Assembly: GCA_004168015.1 (NCBI GenBank)
Contig: SEYW01000012.1
Location: 1-64,000, forward strand
Source of the DNA: Methylolobus aquaticus
Lineage (GTDB): Bacteria > Pseudomonadota > Gammaproteobacteria > Methylococcales > Methylococcaceae
Direction: 5' to 3'
Length of the DNA: 64,000 nt
Part shown: one piece after another, positions 37,377 to 48,082 of the stretch
Layout: every line of letters starts with the position of its first letter
Numbering within the stretch: the stretch's first letter is position 1
The notes under the pieces: generated by a model
What the model saw: the letters and a program-made list of their open reading frames with translations, nothing else
The model's database searches: none
Told to the model about the DNA's origin: nothing
Program-made: the position numbers and the translations under genes

Positions 37377-38078
37377 ATGATGAACGTGAATTTGCGATGG
37401 CTGCAATGGCTCTGCCGGGCGGGGTTAGTGACGATGGTTATGGTTAGCCCGCAGGTGGTTGCGCAGACGACCGCGGTCGCCCCGGCGAAGGCGATGCCGG
37501 ATGTGGTTCCGGACACCGCGCCGATTCCCGCTCATGTGAAGCAGCGCATTCTCGACCATATGAAGCAGACGGATCTGCAGCGCCTGCATGGGTGGCCGGG
37601 CATCGTGTTCTACTGCCCCGTCGAGGAGGCCAAGAGCGATGCCATCAAGACCGTCTGCAATCGCATCAACGCGGAAGTCGGGTCGATGATGGCGGCATCG
37701 AGCATCAAGTTCCAGATTGCCAAGAATGCGTTCGACCTGCATTTCCTGCCCCATATGACCGGCCGATTGTTGCTGGTCGTCGACATCGTAGCGACGGGGC
37801 CGGAGAGCCCGGCTGCGGCGCTGTCGGCCGATGTCGAGGCGCTGGCGCATTACGCGCATGCGGTGAACTGGTCGTCCGAGCTCCATCCGTTACAGGAGGC
37901 CGGCGACGGACGGAGCCCGCTCGAGGTGCCCCAGCATGTCAATGCCGTGCTGTGGGAAAGCAAGCTGATCGTCGCCGGCACTGGCGGGCTGTCCTCGTTG
38001 GAAGAAGCGCTGTACAAGGGCGTTCATGAGCGGATTGCCGCGTTCCTGGCGGAATTCGGGAAGGTCAACCCGAAATAG
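37377..38078 (+). CDS. Secreted protein of unknown function
   Basis: This 233-residue protein has a signal peptide (basic MMNVNLRW, a hydrophobic core, cleavage near VVAQ-TT). The mature part is mixed alpha/beta with two cysteines (FYCPVEE and KTVCNR) that could pair. No known domain is recognised. CAGGAG lies 6 bases before ATG 37377. It is monocistronic between a divergent transglycosylase gene and a DUF4332 gene. Confidence 0.7.
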   Translation: MMNVNLRWLQWLCRAGLVTMVMVSPQVVAQTTAVAPAKAMPDVVPDTAPIPAHVKQRILDHMKQTDLQRLHGWPGIVFYCPVEEAKSDAIKTVCNRINAEVGSMMAASSIKFQIAKNAFDLHFLPHMTGRLLLVVDIVATGPESPAAALSADVEALAHYAHAVNWSSELHPLQEAGDGRSPLEVPQHVNAVLWESKLIVAGTGGLSSLEEALYKGVHERIAAFLAEFGKVNPK

Positions 38079-38197
38079 CCCCGCGGGTCCTCAGCGTGCA
38101 GCGATAGGCCGGGGATGCTGCAGCGGCCCGGGATCAGTGCGCCGCGGGGCGCGCGGCTGGTAACCCGTCAGACGATTCAACCGTAAGGAGTGATGGA

Positions 38198-38602
38198 ATG
38201 GCGAAAATCGAGGAAATCGAGGGCATCGGCCCCGCGTATGCGGAAAAGCTGGCTCAGGCGGGTATTGGCGACTGCGCCGGCCTCTTGGAGCAGGGCGCCA
38301 CGGCGGCCGGACGACAGAAGATTTGTGAGTCCACCGGCATCAGCGCCAGTCTCGTGCTGCGCTGGGTCAACCATGCCGACCTTTTCCGGGTGAACGGCAT
38401 CGGCCCGCAATACGCCGAGCTGCTCGAAGCGGCCGGCGTCGACACCGTCGCGGAACTGGCCCAGCGCGTGCCGGCCAATCTGCACGCGAAGTTGACCGAG
38501 GTCCAGGAACAGAAAGGGCTGACCGGTCGTGTACCCGCCGCGTCGTTCGTCGCGGATTGGGTCGAACAGGCCAAGCAGTTGCCGAAAGTCGTCACTCATT
38601 AG
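38198..38602 (+). CDS. DUF4332 helix-hairpin-helix protein
   Basis: This 134-residue protein is of the DUF4332 family. Two helix-hairpin-helix-like repeats are visible: IEEIEGIGPAYAEKLAQAGI near the N-terminus and FRVNGIGPQYAELLEAAGV near residue 63. Such repeats usually contact DNA without sequence specificity, but the family has no settled role. AAGGAG precedes the start at 38198. Confidence 0.88.
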   Translation: MAKIEEIEGIGPAYAEKLAQAGIGDCAGLLEQGATAAGRQKICESTGISASLVLRWVNHADLFRVNGIGPQYAELLEAAGVDTVAELAQRVPANLHAKLTEVQEQKGLTGRVPAASFVADWVEQAKQLPKVVTH

Positions 38603-38638
38603 CCGGCTCGGGATCGTCACGTTGACGACGGCACACCC

Positions 38639-39034
38639 TTGAACCCGGTCATCGTTCCCGTCTACGCGGCGATTCTCGCGCTCGTTTTCGTGGCGCTGAG
38701 CCTCCGGGTCATCCGGTGCCGGCGCCGCGACCAGATCGCGGTTGGTCACGGCGACTCGGCCGAACTGCTCAGGGCAGCCCGCGTCCAGGGCAACTTCGCC
38801 GAATACGTCCCGTTGGCGCTGCTCCTGCTGGCGTGGGTCGAGACCCGCGGCTTTCCGAGTTATCTGGTCCACGGCCTCGGCCTGATCCTGCTCGCGGGAC
38901 GGTTCGCCCACGCGTTCGGCATGAGCCGCAGCCCCGAGGATTTCCGCTTCCGCGTCGGCGGCATGGTCGCGACATTCTTCGCGCTGTCCGGAGCGGCCTT
39001 GCTATTGCTCGGGGCGGCCGTTTATCCCGGGTGA
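38639..39034 (+). CDS. MAPEG family membrane protein
   Basis: This 131-residue four-helix membrane protein is of the MAPEG superfamily (membrane-associated glutathione and eicosanoid metabolism). The hallmark RAARVQGNFAEYVPLALLLL, with its glutathione-site residues, is present, followed by FAHAFGMS. The start appears to be TTG at 38639, as no ATG or GTG lies upstream in frame. Substrate is unknown; bacterial members can conjugate glutathione. Confidence 0.87.
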   Translation: MNPVIVPVYAAILALVFVALSLRVIRCRRRDQIAVGHGDSAELLRAARVQGNFAEYVPLALLLLAWVETRGFPSYLVHGLGLILLAGRFAHAFGMSRSPEDFRFRVGGMVATFFALSGAALLLLGAAVYPG

Positions 39035-39065
39035 ACGGTTCGGGGCCTGTCGCCTGCGGCTGGCG

Positions 39066-40757
39066 TCAAAGCGTCACGACAGTCCGTACCCGGCCGGCGC
39101 GCGCATGGCGTGCCGTCAACGTGAGGGTGTCGCCGGCTTTGGCGCGCACGACCCACTCCGCCTTGAGGCGCTGGTTGGTTTCGTCACCACTCCACCCTGC
39201 CCAGCTCGATGAGGTGACGGGCGTGTAGGCCAGCCCTTCGAGCTCGCCGTGTGAGGATCGAGGCTCTCCGACCAGCAACTGCGCCCCTGCAGGGAGCTCG
39301 ATCTCGCAAATCACCCCCGGCGTCAGCCGTTTCTCCAGTGCCAGCTTGGTGACGTAGCTCGGCAGCCAGCCAGTATTGTCGACGACCAGCCGGACCCGCC
39401 AGGTGTCGTCGCCCAGGGCTTCGGCCGTCGCGGCCCGCAGTTCGAGCCGCGGCGAAATCAGCAGATGCCAGACCAGCCAGTCCGGGAACTTGGCGATTTC
39501 CCGTTCCAGCAGAGCCGGAGGCGGATTGCTCCATGAGTACAGCGTATCCCAGCCCCCCAGTTCGATCGGTCCCAGTTGCGGATGCTCGTAGGGATACCAG
39601 TCGACGAAGGCCTTGCCGCCCAGCACCTCATCGTTCCACTTCAGCAGTTTCAGATCGTCTTCGATCGGATGCTCCCGGTACCACTCGATGAACCGGTAGT
39701 CGCTGATGCCGGCTTCGCGCTGGGGGCTCCAGATCTCGACGGTCCAGGCATAGCAGCCGAGGTGCTCGAACACCCAGTCGTCGAAGGTGCCCGTGATGAC
39801 GGATTTCGGGTGGTAGCGGAAGTCATGAAACACCGAAATGGCCGGGTAGCCGGTCAACTCGGTGCCTTTGGCGCCGATCTTCTGATAAGTCCATAGATCC
39901 TCGGCATGCAGCGTGTCGTCGGCCCGGTGGGAGTAGGGTCGCAACAGCACGCCGCTGAAGGTATGGAATGTGACGGCTCCGGTGATGTTCGGGTGGTCGC
40001 TGACGAAGCGGACCGCGGCATGGACTTCGGGTTCGGACGCAGGAAACGGGCCGGCTCCGTGCTGTTCTGGCTCCGGACGCCAGTTGGCCGGGTAGTTGCG
40101 GTTCAGGTCCAGTTGCGTGCGCAAGGGCTGCAGTTTCAGCCGCACGCCGTCGTAGTCCTCGATCGAACCCTCCGGCAACAGGCGATAGTAATTGCCGCCG
40201 GCCTCGGTCGGTTCGCGGCGGACGAGCAAGCGCGGATCGTGTTCACTGATCTTCCAGGGGCCAGTGGCGTCGGGGATCCGCATCGTCAGGATACGGCCGT
40301 CGCCATCGATGTCCTCCCGCCGCAAGCCCCCAACCGGTTCCTCTTCGTAGGGGTAGGGGCGCGTGCTCGAGCGGATGAAACGCGGCACATCGGCGAGCGC
40401 CAGTTCGGCGCCATCCGGATTGAGCCGCGGACAGATGTAGAATGCCCGCGTGTCGAGACAGCGGGTGACGTCGGCCTCCGTGCCGTACCGCGCTACCAGG
40501 TGTTGTATGAAATAAAGGCAGGCCATTGACGCGGTGACTTCCGTCGCGTGGATATTGCCGTCGATGTAGAGTGCCGGTTTGTCGCGGTCCTCCCCGGTTT
40601 CGAACCGTGTAACCGCCGCCAGCCAGATGTCCCTGCCTTCGTAGCTGCGCCCGATGCTGTGCAAGCGCACGAGGCCGGGATGATCGGCGGCGAGCCGCTC
40701 GACCGCACGGGTCAGTTCGTCGTAGCGGTAATAGGTGTCGAAGGGGAGTTCGGTCAT
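39066..40757 (-). CDS. M14 family zinc carboxypeptidase
   Basis: This 563-residue metallocarboxypeptidase-like protein has zinc ligands His70 and Glu73 in DGNIHATEV and a later histidine in TFHTFSGVLL. The catalytic glutamate is in WTVEIWSP. The C-terminal ~120 residues form a separate beta-rich domain. No signal peptide is seen from ATG 40757, so it is probably cytoplasmic. The longer frame upstream is not supported. It is convergent with the MAPEG gene. Confidence 0.9.
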   Translation of the reverse strand: MTELPFDTYYRYDELTRAVERLAADHPGLVRLHSIGRSYEGRDIWLAAVTRFETGEDRDKPALYIDGNIHATEVTASMACLYFIQHLVARYGTEADVTRCLDTRAFYICPRLNPDGAELALADVPRFIRSSTRPYPYEEEPVGGLRREDIDGDGRILTMRIPDATGPWKISEHDPRLLVRREPTEAGGNYYRLLPEGSIEDYDGVRLKLQPLRTQLDLNRNYPANWRPEPEQHGAGPFPASEPEVHAAVRFVSDHPNITGAVTFHTFSGVLLRPYSHRADDTLHAEDLWTYQKIGAKGTELTGYPAISVFHDFRYHPKSVITGTFDDWVFEHLGCYAWTVEIWSPQREAGISDYRFIEWYREHPIEDDLKLLKWNDEVLGGKAFVDWYPYEHPQLGPIELGGWDTLYSWSNPPPALLEREIAKFPDWLVWHLLISPRLELRAATAEALGDDTWRVRLVVDNTGWLPSYVTKLALEKRLTPGVICEIELPAGAQLLVGEPRSSHGELEGLAYTPVTSSSWAGWSGDETNQRLKAEWVVRAKAGDTLTLTARHARAGRVRTVVTL

Positions 40758-41005
40758 TGGGGTGTCTTGGCCAGTAGGTTGGAAAGCCGACGATTGGCAC
40801 TCTAGCACGGACCGACGGTGGGTCGGCACGGGGTGAACTGTGGTATTTTCCCACGGCCCTTGCGCGCTGTTGTGTCGAACCACTTGACACGGGCCTGCTG
40901 TTGGCGCTATATCACGCACAATTGTGATCCGAGCAACATTGTGACGTCAAAGAGACAACGAGCGGCGCACAGCCCCAGCAAGCACTAAAACGTGGACGAA
41001 CAGTG

Positions 41006-41845
41006 ATGAAGACGACGACCTTGTTTCCCCTCCTCGCGGTGGCCCTGGCGGTCTGGCTCTCGGGTTGCAGCACGCGTACCGTTCAGCCCCAGCCGGTCGC
41101 GGCCGCGCCCGTGCCGAAGAAGCACTTCGAACCCCGCTATTTGTCGCGGATTCCCGTGCCCGAGATCCCCCTGAACTTCTCCGGATCGCGCTCGGTCTCC
41201 GATGTGTTGCATATCTACGGCCCGGAGTCCGTCGAACGTCTGGTGCCGTATTTCAAGAAAGCGGGCGTCGACTATCCGCCGCGCGAGGTGACACTGCTGG
41301 CCTTGAAGTCCGAACGGCGAATGGAAATCTGGGCCCCGGACCGACGCGGCATCAACAAGCTGATCCGGTCCTACGACATCCAGGCGGCGAGCGGAACCCG
41401 CGGCCCGAAATTGCGCGAGGGCGACCGGCAGGTGCCGGAAGGCGTGTACCGGCTGGTGTTGCTGAATCCGAACAGCAATTACCACTTGTCGATGAAACTG
41501 GACTATCCCAACAGCTTTGATCGCTTTCAGGCGCAGATGGAAGGACGCAGCCGCCTCGGTGGCGAGATCTTCATCCACGGTAAAGCGGTTTCCGCGGGCT
41601 GCCTCGCGATGGGGGACATGACCATCGAGGAACTGTTCGTGCTCGTGGCGCATGTCGGCAAGGAGAACGTCAAGGTCGTCATTGCTCCGCACGATCCGCG
41701 GCAGAAAGCCTTGATGCCTGCCAGCGGCGACCTGCCGGAATGGGTGCCCGAGCTGTATCAGACCATCGCCTACGAGGTCGGACAACTGCAGCCGCGCAAG
41801 CAGGCCAGTGCGGAAGCAGTTACCACGACGGCTCGGCGCTTCTAA
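41006..41845 (+). CDS. L,D-transpeptidase lipoprotein (YkuD domain)
   Basis: This 279-residue lipoprotein has the lipobox LSGC at Cys21. It carries an L,D-transpeptidase catalytic domain with signature HGKAVSAGC (His191, Ser196, Cys199) and AMGD after it. Enzymes of this type cross-link peptidoglycan or attach proteins to it; the YafK-like layout suggests a periplasmic remodelling role. ATG 41006 and GTG 41003 are adjacent alternatives. Confidence 0.88.
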   Translation: MKTTTLFPLLAVALAVWLSGCSTRTVQPQPVAAAPVPKKHFEPRYLSRIPVPEIPLNFSGSRSVSDVLHIYGPESVERLVPYFKKAGVDYPPREVTLLALKSERRMEIWAPDRRGINKLIRSYDIQAASGTRGPKLREGDRQVPEGVYRLVLLNPNSNYHLSMKLDYPNSFDRFQAQMEGRSRLGGEIFIHGKAVSAGCLAMGDMTIEELFVLVAHVGKENVKVVIAPHDPRQKALMPASGDLPEWVPELYQTIAYEVGQLQPRKQASAEAVTTTARRF

Positions 41846-42171
41846 GGCAACGCTGAACGAAGGCCGCCCCGGCTTCGTTCGGAACGGGTGAGACGGAACG
41901 CGGTTTCGGCAGACCCCACGAGATGGAACATTTGCCGCATTCGATCGCGGGAAGCCCTGTATAAAGCAGGGCTTCCCCGCGCTGCCGAGTTGTTCCATCG
42001 GTCCGGAGTGTCTTCCGGCGCCCCGCCTGCATCCCCAAAACGGTTTGTTCGGAATTCGGATCTGTTCTGATCCGGAGCCAGCCGTTATCCTCGGTACTTG
42101 CCGTCAGCCCCGGACCGGTCTTACCGGCGCCGGGGTTTTTTGCGGTGGTTTCGTGCTGGGGTAACGCGCTC
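41846..42171 (+). other. Intergenic region rich in inverted repeats
   Basis: Several hairpins are stacked in 320 bp. GAACGAAG with CTTCGTTC lies at 41855-41880. An outer arm GATGGAACA (41922-41930) pairs with TGTTCCATC (41991-41999) and encloses GAAGCCCTG-CAGGGCTTC (41951-41975). CGGATC with GATCCG lies near 42057-42075. A terminator closes the region before the serine dehydratase gene. This could be a structured RNA or a degenerate mobile element; I recognise neither. Confidence 0.5.
42107..42142 (+). terminator. Terminator upstream of the serine dehydratase gene
   Basis: CCCCGG and ACCGGT on the left pair with ACCGG and CCGGGG on the right, followed by TTTTTT at 42136-42141. It ends 30 bp before the start codon, so it terminates an upstream transcript or could act as an attenuator. 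Confidence 0.75.
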
Positions 42172-43560
<1,389 letters not shown>

Positions 43561-43712
43561 GCCTTTGAGCGTCACACCGCGCCGCGTATCATAGGCGGTC
43601 ACGCGGCGGGACGTGCCGAATCCGGCGGACCGGCTCCGCAGCGAGTCGCCGGTCTCTGCCGGCACGATCTTGTCCGCCGGGCGTTCCGATCTCGGTAAAT
43701 TGCGGGAGCACG

Positions 43713-44867
43713 ATGATGGAGTTGGCGATGGAGACGAAGGCGAAAGGGCTGGTTGCGGCGACACTGAGCGTCGTGGTGGCCTTGGCCGGGTGCGAAGCAC
43801 ACCGGGCTCCGCCGCCGGCACCGGCGAAACCGATCGCGACCGTGGTCCCCAAGCCGGAAAAGCCCCGTGTGCCGGCGCAGCCCGAGCCCGTGGGCGCTTA
43901 TTCCGCCCCGTTCGTGACCGGTGACTTCGGCGGCCAGCCGGCGGTCGATCGCTTCATCGAACGCATGGTCGCGGAGCATGGATTCCGCCCCGACTACCTG
44001 AAGGGGCTGCTGTCCGAGGCGCGCCGCAAGGAGTGGACCATTGCCTACATGAACCGGGAGGCGCCTAGCGTCAAACCGAAGCCCGGCGGCTGGTCGCGCT
44101 ACCGTGCGAAGTTCCTGACCGAAAACCACATCGCCAAGGGTGCGGCGTTCTGGCATCGCTACGCGGGGGCGCTGGAACGTGCGCAGGCCCGCTTCGGCGT
44201 GCCGCCCGAGTACGTGCTGGGCATCATGGGCGTCGAAACGATCTACGGTTCGAACGTCGGTAAGGACCGCGTGCTGGACGCGCTGGCGACCCTGGCTTTC
44301 GACTACCCGCGTCGCGCCGAGTACTTCACGGACGAATTGAAGAGCTTTCTGCTAATGACGCGAGCCGAACGCATGGATCCGGCCATGCCCCGCGGATCGT
44401 TCGCAGGCGCGATGGGGCTCGGTCAGTTCATGCCCTCGAGTTTCCTCGAATGGGCCGTCGACTTCGACGACGACGGCCGCAAGGATCTGTGGGCGCCGGT
44501 CGATGCGATCGGCAGCGTCGCGAATTACTTTGCGCGCCACGGTTGGCAGAGCGGCGGTGCCGTCGTCACCCCGGCATTGGCCGACGGGGCTTCGGCCGCC
44601 GAACTGGAATCGGGTTTCGACACCCGCTACACCCTCGCCGCGCTGGCCAGCCATGGGATACATCCTTCGGGCGTCCTGCGCGTGGCCGCCGAGCCGGTCG
44701 CACTGCTACGCCTGAGTACCAACGACGGCGACGAGTACTGGCTCGGCTACCAGAACTTCTACGTCATCACCCGCTACAACCACAGCACGCATTACGCCAT
44801 GGCGGTCCATGATCTGGCGCAGGCGGTCAAGAGCCGGTATCGCAGCACGTTCTCGGCCTCGCGCTGA
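43713..44867 (+). CDS. mltB: Lytic murein transglycosylase B lipoprotein
   Basis: This 384-residue outer-membrane lipoprotein cuts the peptidoglycan glycan strand. The lipobox is ALAGC (Cys27), followed by a Pro/Lys-rich linker. The SLT_2 domain contains the catalytic Glu175 in GIMGVETIYGSNVGK and the downstream GAMGLGQFMPSSF and DLWAPVDAIGSVANYF motifs of the MltB family. GGAG lies about 7 bases before ATG 43713. Confidence 0.94.
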   Translation: MMELAMETKAKGLVAATLSVVVALAGCEAHRAPPPAPAKPIATVVPKPEKPRVPAQPEPVGAYSAPFVTGDFGGQPAVDRFIERMVAEHGFRPDYLKGLLSEARRKEWTIAYMNREAPSVKPKPGGWSRYRAKFLTENHIAKGAAFWHRYAGALERAQARFGVPPEYVLGIMGVETIYGSNVGKDRVLDALATLAFDYPRRAEYFTDELKSFLLMTRAERMDPAMPRGSFAGAMGLGQFMPSSFLEWAVDFDDDGRKDLWAPVDAIGSVANYFARHGWQSGGAVVTPALADGASAAELESGFDTRYTLAALASHGIHPSGVLRVAAEPVALLRLSTNDGDEYWLGYQNFYVITRYNHSTHYAMAVHDLAQAVKSRYRSTFSASR

Positions 44868-45435
44868 GCGCGATTCGATGCCCCGGGGTGGCGCGCTGCC
44901 CGCCCGGGATCCGGCTGTCGCGCCGGGCCGGGGACGGCCGAGGCCGATCCGCGGCGTATTTCCCACCGAGCGGCGAACTTGATACCATTCGGCGGAACAG
45001 CAGCTTGTGTCGCAACGGATGCCGCACCAGCACTGTTCCTGTCGACGGTTGCGGGCGGAAGCCCATGGCATCGAGGAGCGTGGATCGATGGCGAGTTGTT
45101 TCCGCAGGTTCTTGCGATGCGGTGCGGGTGATGAAGGGGCGGAAAATCAGAAGCTGGCTGCAAGCCAGCCGGATGCGAGGCGTGCCGTCCTGCGCGTCGA
45201 TTGGTTTCATCATTCCGGGGCCGTGAGCGTCGCCGGGCCACCCACGGTGAGCCCCAGCCATGTTGCCCGACAGGGGGCAAGGCAGGGCGCGATCGCTTGG
45301 TCGGCGTGCGCTGCCCGACCGCACCGTCGACTTGGGGACGTCTGGCGGGTCTGAGTCGCGCCGGGTCGCAGACCACTCCACTCCACTCCTGTCCATCCCT
45401 TCCACCCAATTTAACAAGAAGAAAGAGGTTTCGTA
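44868..45435. other. Long intergenic region with no recognised gene
   Basis: Frames on both strands stay open here but give Arg/Pro-rich products without ribosome-binding sites, as expected from the base composition. A small hairpin, GCTGGCTGCAAGCCAGC, lies near 45149-45165. GAAAGAGG at 45421-45428 is the ribosome-binding site of the next gene. Confidence 0.45.
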
Positions 45436-45984
45436 ATGAGTGCACTTCCGAAGGCCTGTGAGCAATGCCAGTGCGAGCGCATCGCGATCGGCAAGCGGTT
45501 CTACACGCTGTCGCCGTGGAGACGATATGGCGGGGCCATCCTGATCTACCTGCCGCTGTTCGTCTCGCTGCCCTTCGTGCTCATCGGGGCGGGGGTGCTT
45601 TGGGCGCATTTGCGCGTCCTGGGGGCCGAGAACATCAAGTCGTACTGGGACTTCGTTCCGGGGTGGTCGACGCACCGCTACAACAAGTTGTCCGACCAGA
45701 TCACCTTCAAGATGGACGCGACCGCTCCGTGGGTGAACTCCAAGCTGTTCTGGATGTTCAACTGTAACTTCTACTGCCCGCTCAGCGTCGGCCTGTACGA
45801 GTGGTCGGCTTACCTCGTCAAGACGGTAGAGAATTTCTGGTGCCCGTTCTTCCATGAGCGGAAGTCGGAATACACCGGTTCGGCCATCGACCAGTCGTAC
45901 TGGCACATCAAGCCGGAAAACGCTGCGCAGTTGCATCCGGAAGACCGCAGCTGCGAGATCTGGAACGAGGACGCGAAGGCCTGA
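45436..45984 (+). CDS. Cysteine-rich membrane protein of unknown function
   Basis: This 182-residue protein is of unrecognised family. The N-terminus carries a cysteine cluster (CEQCQC at 8-13), then a hydrophobic helix near 33-58. The second half is rich in Trp, Tyr and Phe and has further cysteines (FNCNFYC, FWCPFF, RSCEIW). GAAAGAGG sits 7 bases before the start. The cysteine pattern could bind a metal or form disulphides. No partner genes help, as the neighbours are MltB and a DUF6489 gene. A 460-residue minus-strand frame across it is a shadow. Confidence 0.68.
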   Translation: MSALPKACEQCQCERIAIGKRFYTLSPWRRYGGAILIYLPLFVSLPFVLIGAGVLWAHLRVLGAENIKSYWDFVPGWSTHRYNKLSDQITFKMDATAPWVNSKLFWMFNCNFYCPLSVGLYEWSAYLVKTVENFWCPFFHERKSEYTGSAIDQSYWHIKPENAAQLHPEDRSCEIWNEDAKA

Positions 45985-46291
45985 GACCCGTACCGAGGCG
46001 ACGCCGCACCCCTGATTCCGAGCATCGGGTCGGGGCCGGCGTCGTACGGTGTCCTCGGGTACGCACGGCAACTTCGGTCGGACGGTGTAAGGGTTCGGGC
46101 GAGAGAGGCGTCGCGCGTTGCGGCGATCGCGCCGCCTGATCGCAAAACGTAGGCTCCGCGTGCCACCCCGGAGGATGAAAGGACGCGTGCCATGACCGTT
46201 GGCCCTCACCCATCCTCTCCCGGAGGGAAAGGCGCGCCGGTGTCGCTACGCGACTCTTTCACTTTAAACCGCTCCATCCCGCAGGTGACCC
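45985..46291. other. Intergenic region upstream of the DUF6489 gene
   Basis: Nothing is recognised in these ~300 bases. Frames on the minus strand are artefacts of base composition. Confidence 0.4.
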
Positions 46292-46534
46292 ATGCACATC
46301 AAGCTCGACATCGACGTGACGCCCCAGGAACTGCGAACCTTCTTCGGCCTGCCGGATGTGGAGCCGCTGCAGCAGGAGATGCTCGAAATCCTGCGCCGCC
46401 AGATGGCCTCGGGCGCCGAGGGATTCGATCCGATGGTCCTGATGCGGCCCTGGTTGCCGCCGCACCTGCAGTCGATGGAAGGCCTGTATGGGCTGTGGCA
46501 ATCTTTCCAGAGGGGGTCGGCCAAGCCGGAGTGA
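46292..46534 (+). CDS. DUF6489 family small protein
   Basis: This 80-residue soluble protein begins MHIKLDIDVTPQELRTFFGL and continues PDVEPLQQEMLEIL, which matches the DUF6489 family pattern. The C-terminal half contains MVLMRPWLPPHLQ and a helix. Related proteins occur singly in many proteobacteria. No function is known. Confidence 0.8.
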   Translation: MHIKLDIDVTPQELRTFFGLPDVEPLQQEMLEILRRQMASGAEGFDPMVLMRPWLPPHLQSMEGLYGLWQSFQRGSAKPE

Positions 46535-46655
46535 CAGGCATCGCGCGACGCGAGCTTCGAGTGCGGGCATCCTGATCCGGGCGAGCTTATCTGCGTCGCC
46601 CGTCACGGGCGGCGGGCTGGACGGCGCGATGCGCGGCAGCCCGCATTCACTGGCC

Positions 46656-47873
46656 CTACTGACCTGCCTTACGCCGGATCACTATCCGGCCATCCTTGAT
46701 CACAACGCGCGGAAATTCGAGTTCCTTGAAATTCGCGCGCGGGTCGCTGCCGATCACGATCAGATCGGCGGGTGCGCCGGGTACGATCCGTCCGAGCGGA
46801 GCGAGGCCGAGGTAGTCACCGGCCAGGCTGGTCGCCGATGCGAGAGCCCTGGCAACGGCATCCGGGAACGGGAGGCTATTGTGCATGCCGGCGTGGATGC
46901 CCACGTGAATCTCCTGCGCGTCGATGCCATGGGGGATGTCGGGATGCCCCATATCGGTCGCGTAGAAGATCTTCGCGCCCGACGCAAAGAGCGCCGCAGC
47001 ATTCTCATGCACACCCGTGCATTGCACGGCGGTGTCGATGGTTGTGTCGATCGCAACACCCTTGGCGCCCGCGCTGGCGATCACGCCCGGCGAGAGGGGG
47101 TCACAGGGCATGTGCGCCCATTCGTCCACGCCGGCGTCAAGCGCTCTCTGCGCCGACGCATCCGAGCCGAAGTAGGCCACGACGCGCAGATGATGGACGT
47201 TGTGAGCCTGGTCGACGATGGCCTCGAGCTCGCCCTTCGTCAGCGTCGGCCAGGGCGGGGGCGTTGCCGGCATGTGCCATTGCCACGCGGCGCCTTCCGA
47301 TTCGCCAGTTTCGAGCGACAGCGCGATGATGCTGGCGCCGCCGGCGGCCAGTTCGTCCACTTTGGCCCGCACATTGGTTTCGCCAGCGATCTCTACCCCT
47401 GAACCCGGGAACACCACATTCGGATAGCCGCCCGGCGCCGAGATGATGGGTCCCGACAAGGGCTGCCGCAACTGGTACGGTTTGTCGATGGTGGCCGGAG
47501 TCAGCGGCCCGCCGAGGTCGCGCGCCGTGGTTACACCATGTTCCAGAATGCGCTGCGGTGGCACGTGTTGGACGAGGTGGTGAGTGTGCATGTCGATGAA
47601 ACCGGGCAGAATCGTGCCGCCCTTGACGGTCACGACCTTGGCGCCGTCGGCCTTGATCTCGCCGGCCGGCGCCACCTTGACGATCTTGCCCTGCCGGACC
47701 AGGACGGCCTGTCCGTAGAGGAACTGGGTGCCGTCGAACAGCACATCGGCCTTGATCAGCAGGGGGCCGCCGGGATGCCAGTTGTCCGCCGTGGCGTTGG
47801 CGGTCTGGCCGGCGAGACTGGCGGCGAAGGCCGCGGCAATGCCGCCGAAGAAGCGTCGTCTGGGTGTCGTCAT
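46656..47873 (-). CDS. Tat-exported amidohydrolase
   Basis: This 405-residue enzyme is of the amidohydrolase superfamily (imidazolonepropionase/dipeptidase-like). It has a twin-arginine signal, TTPRRRFFGGIAAAF, so it is folded with its metal before export. The metal site HxH is in GFIDMHTHHL, and a later Asp lies in ATDMGHPD. The C-terminal composite beta domain has PGAPADLIVIGSDP. ATG 47873 gives better spacing from AGGAAG than ATG 47876. It is divergent from an AraC-type regulator that may control it. Substrate unknown. Confidence 0.9.
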   Translation of the reverse strand: MTTPRRRFFGGIAAAFAASLAGQTANATADNWHPGGPLLIKADVLFDGTQFLYGQAVLVRQGKIVKVAPAGEIKADGAKVVTVKGGTILPGFIDMHTHHLVQHVPPQRILEHGVTTARDLGGPLTPATIDKPYQLRQPLSGPIISAPGGYPNVVFPGSGVEIAGETNVRAKVDELAAGGASIIALSLETGESEGAAWQWHMPATPPPWPTLTKGELEAIVDQAHNVHHLRVVAYFGSDASAQRALDAGVDEWAHMPCDPLSPGVIASAGAKGVAIDTTIDTAVQCTGVHENAAALFASGAKIFYATDMGHPDIPHGIDAQEIHVGIHAGMHNSLPFPDAVARALASATSLAGDYLGLAPLGRIVPGAPADLIVIGSDPRANFKELEFPRVVIKDGRIVIRRKAGQ

Positions 47874-48082
47874 CATTTCTTCCTGTTGTGAGTGGCTGTG
47901 CGGGTTTGCGTCGGACCGGCCCTGGGCGCAATCCCGCTCGATTGGCTCTCTCGCCCGTTCATGAGCTGTCCCGGGCGGTGAGCCGGGCCATACTGCCAAC
48001 GCAAGCACTTGTCTTCCATAGGCAAAACTATGGTAGAAGGAGCGTTTCGTATGGCACAGGTAGTTTGACGAGGGATTCCGCA

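Noticed and set aside
44827-46209. 460-codon minus-strand frame covering the gap after mltB and the 182-residue gene
   Set aside because: No ribosome-binding site or domain; composition is typical of antisense GC-rich DNA. The plus-strand 182-residue gene is better supported.
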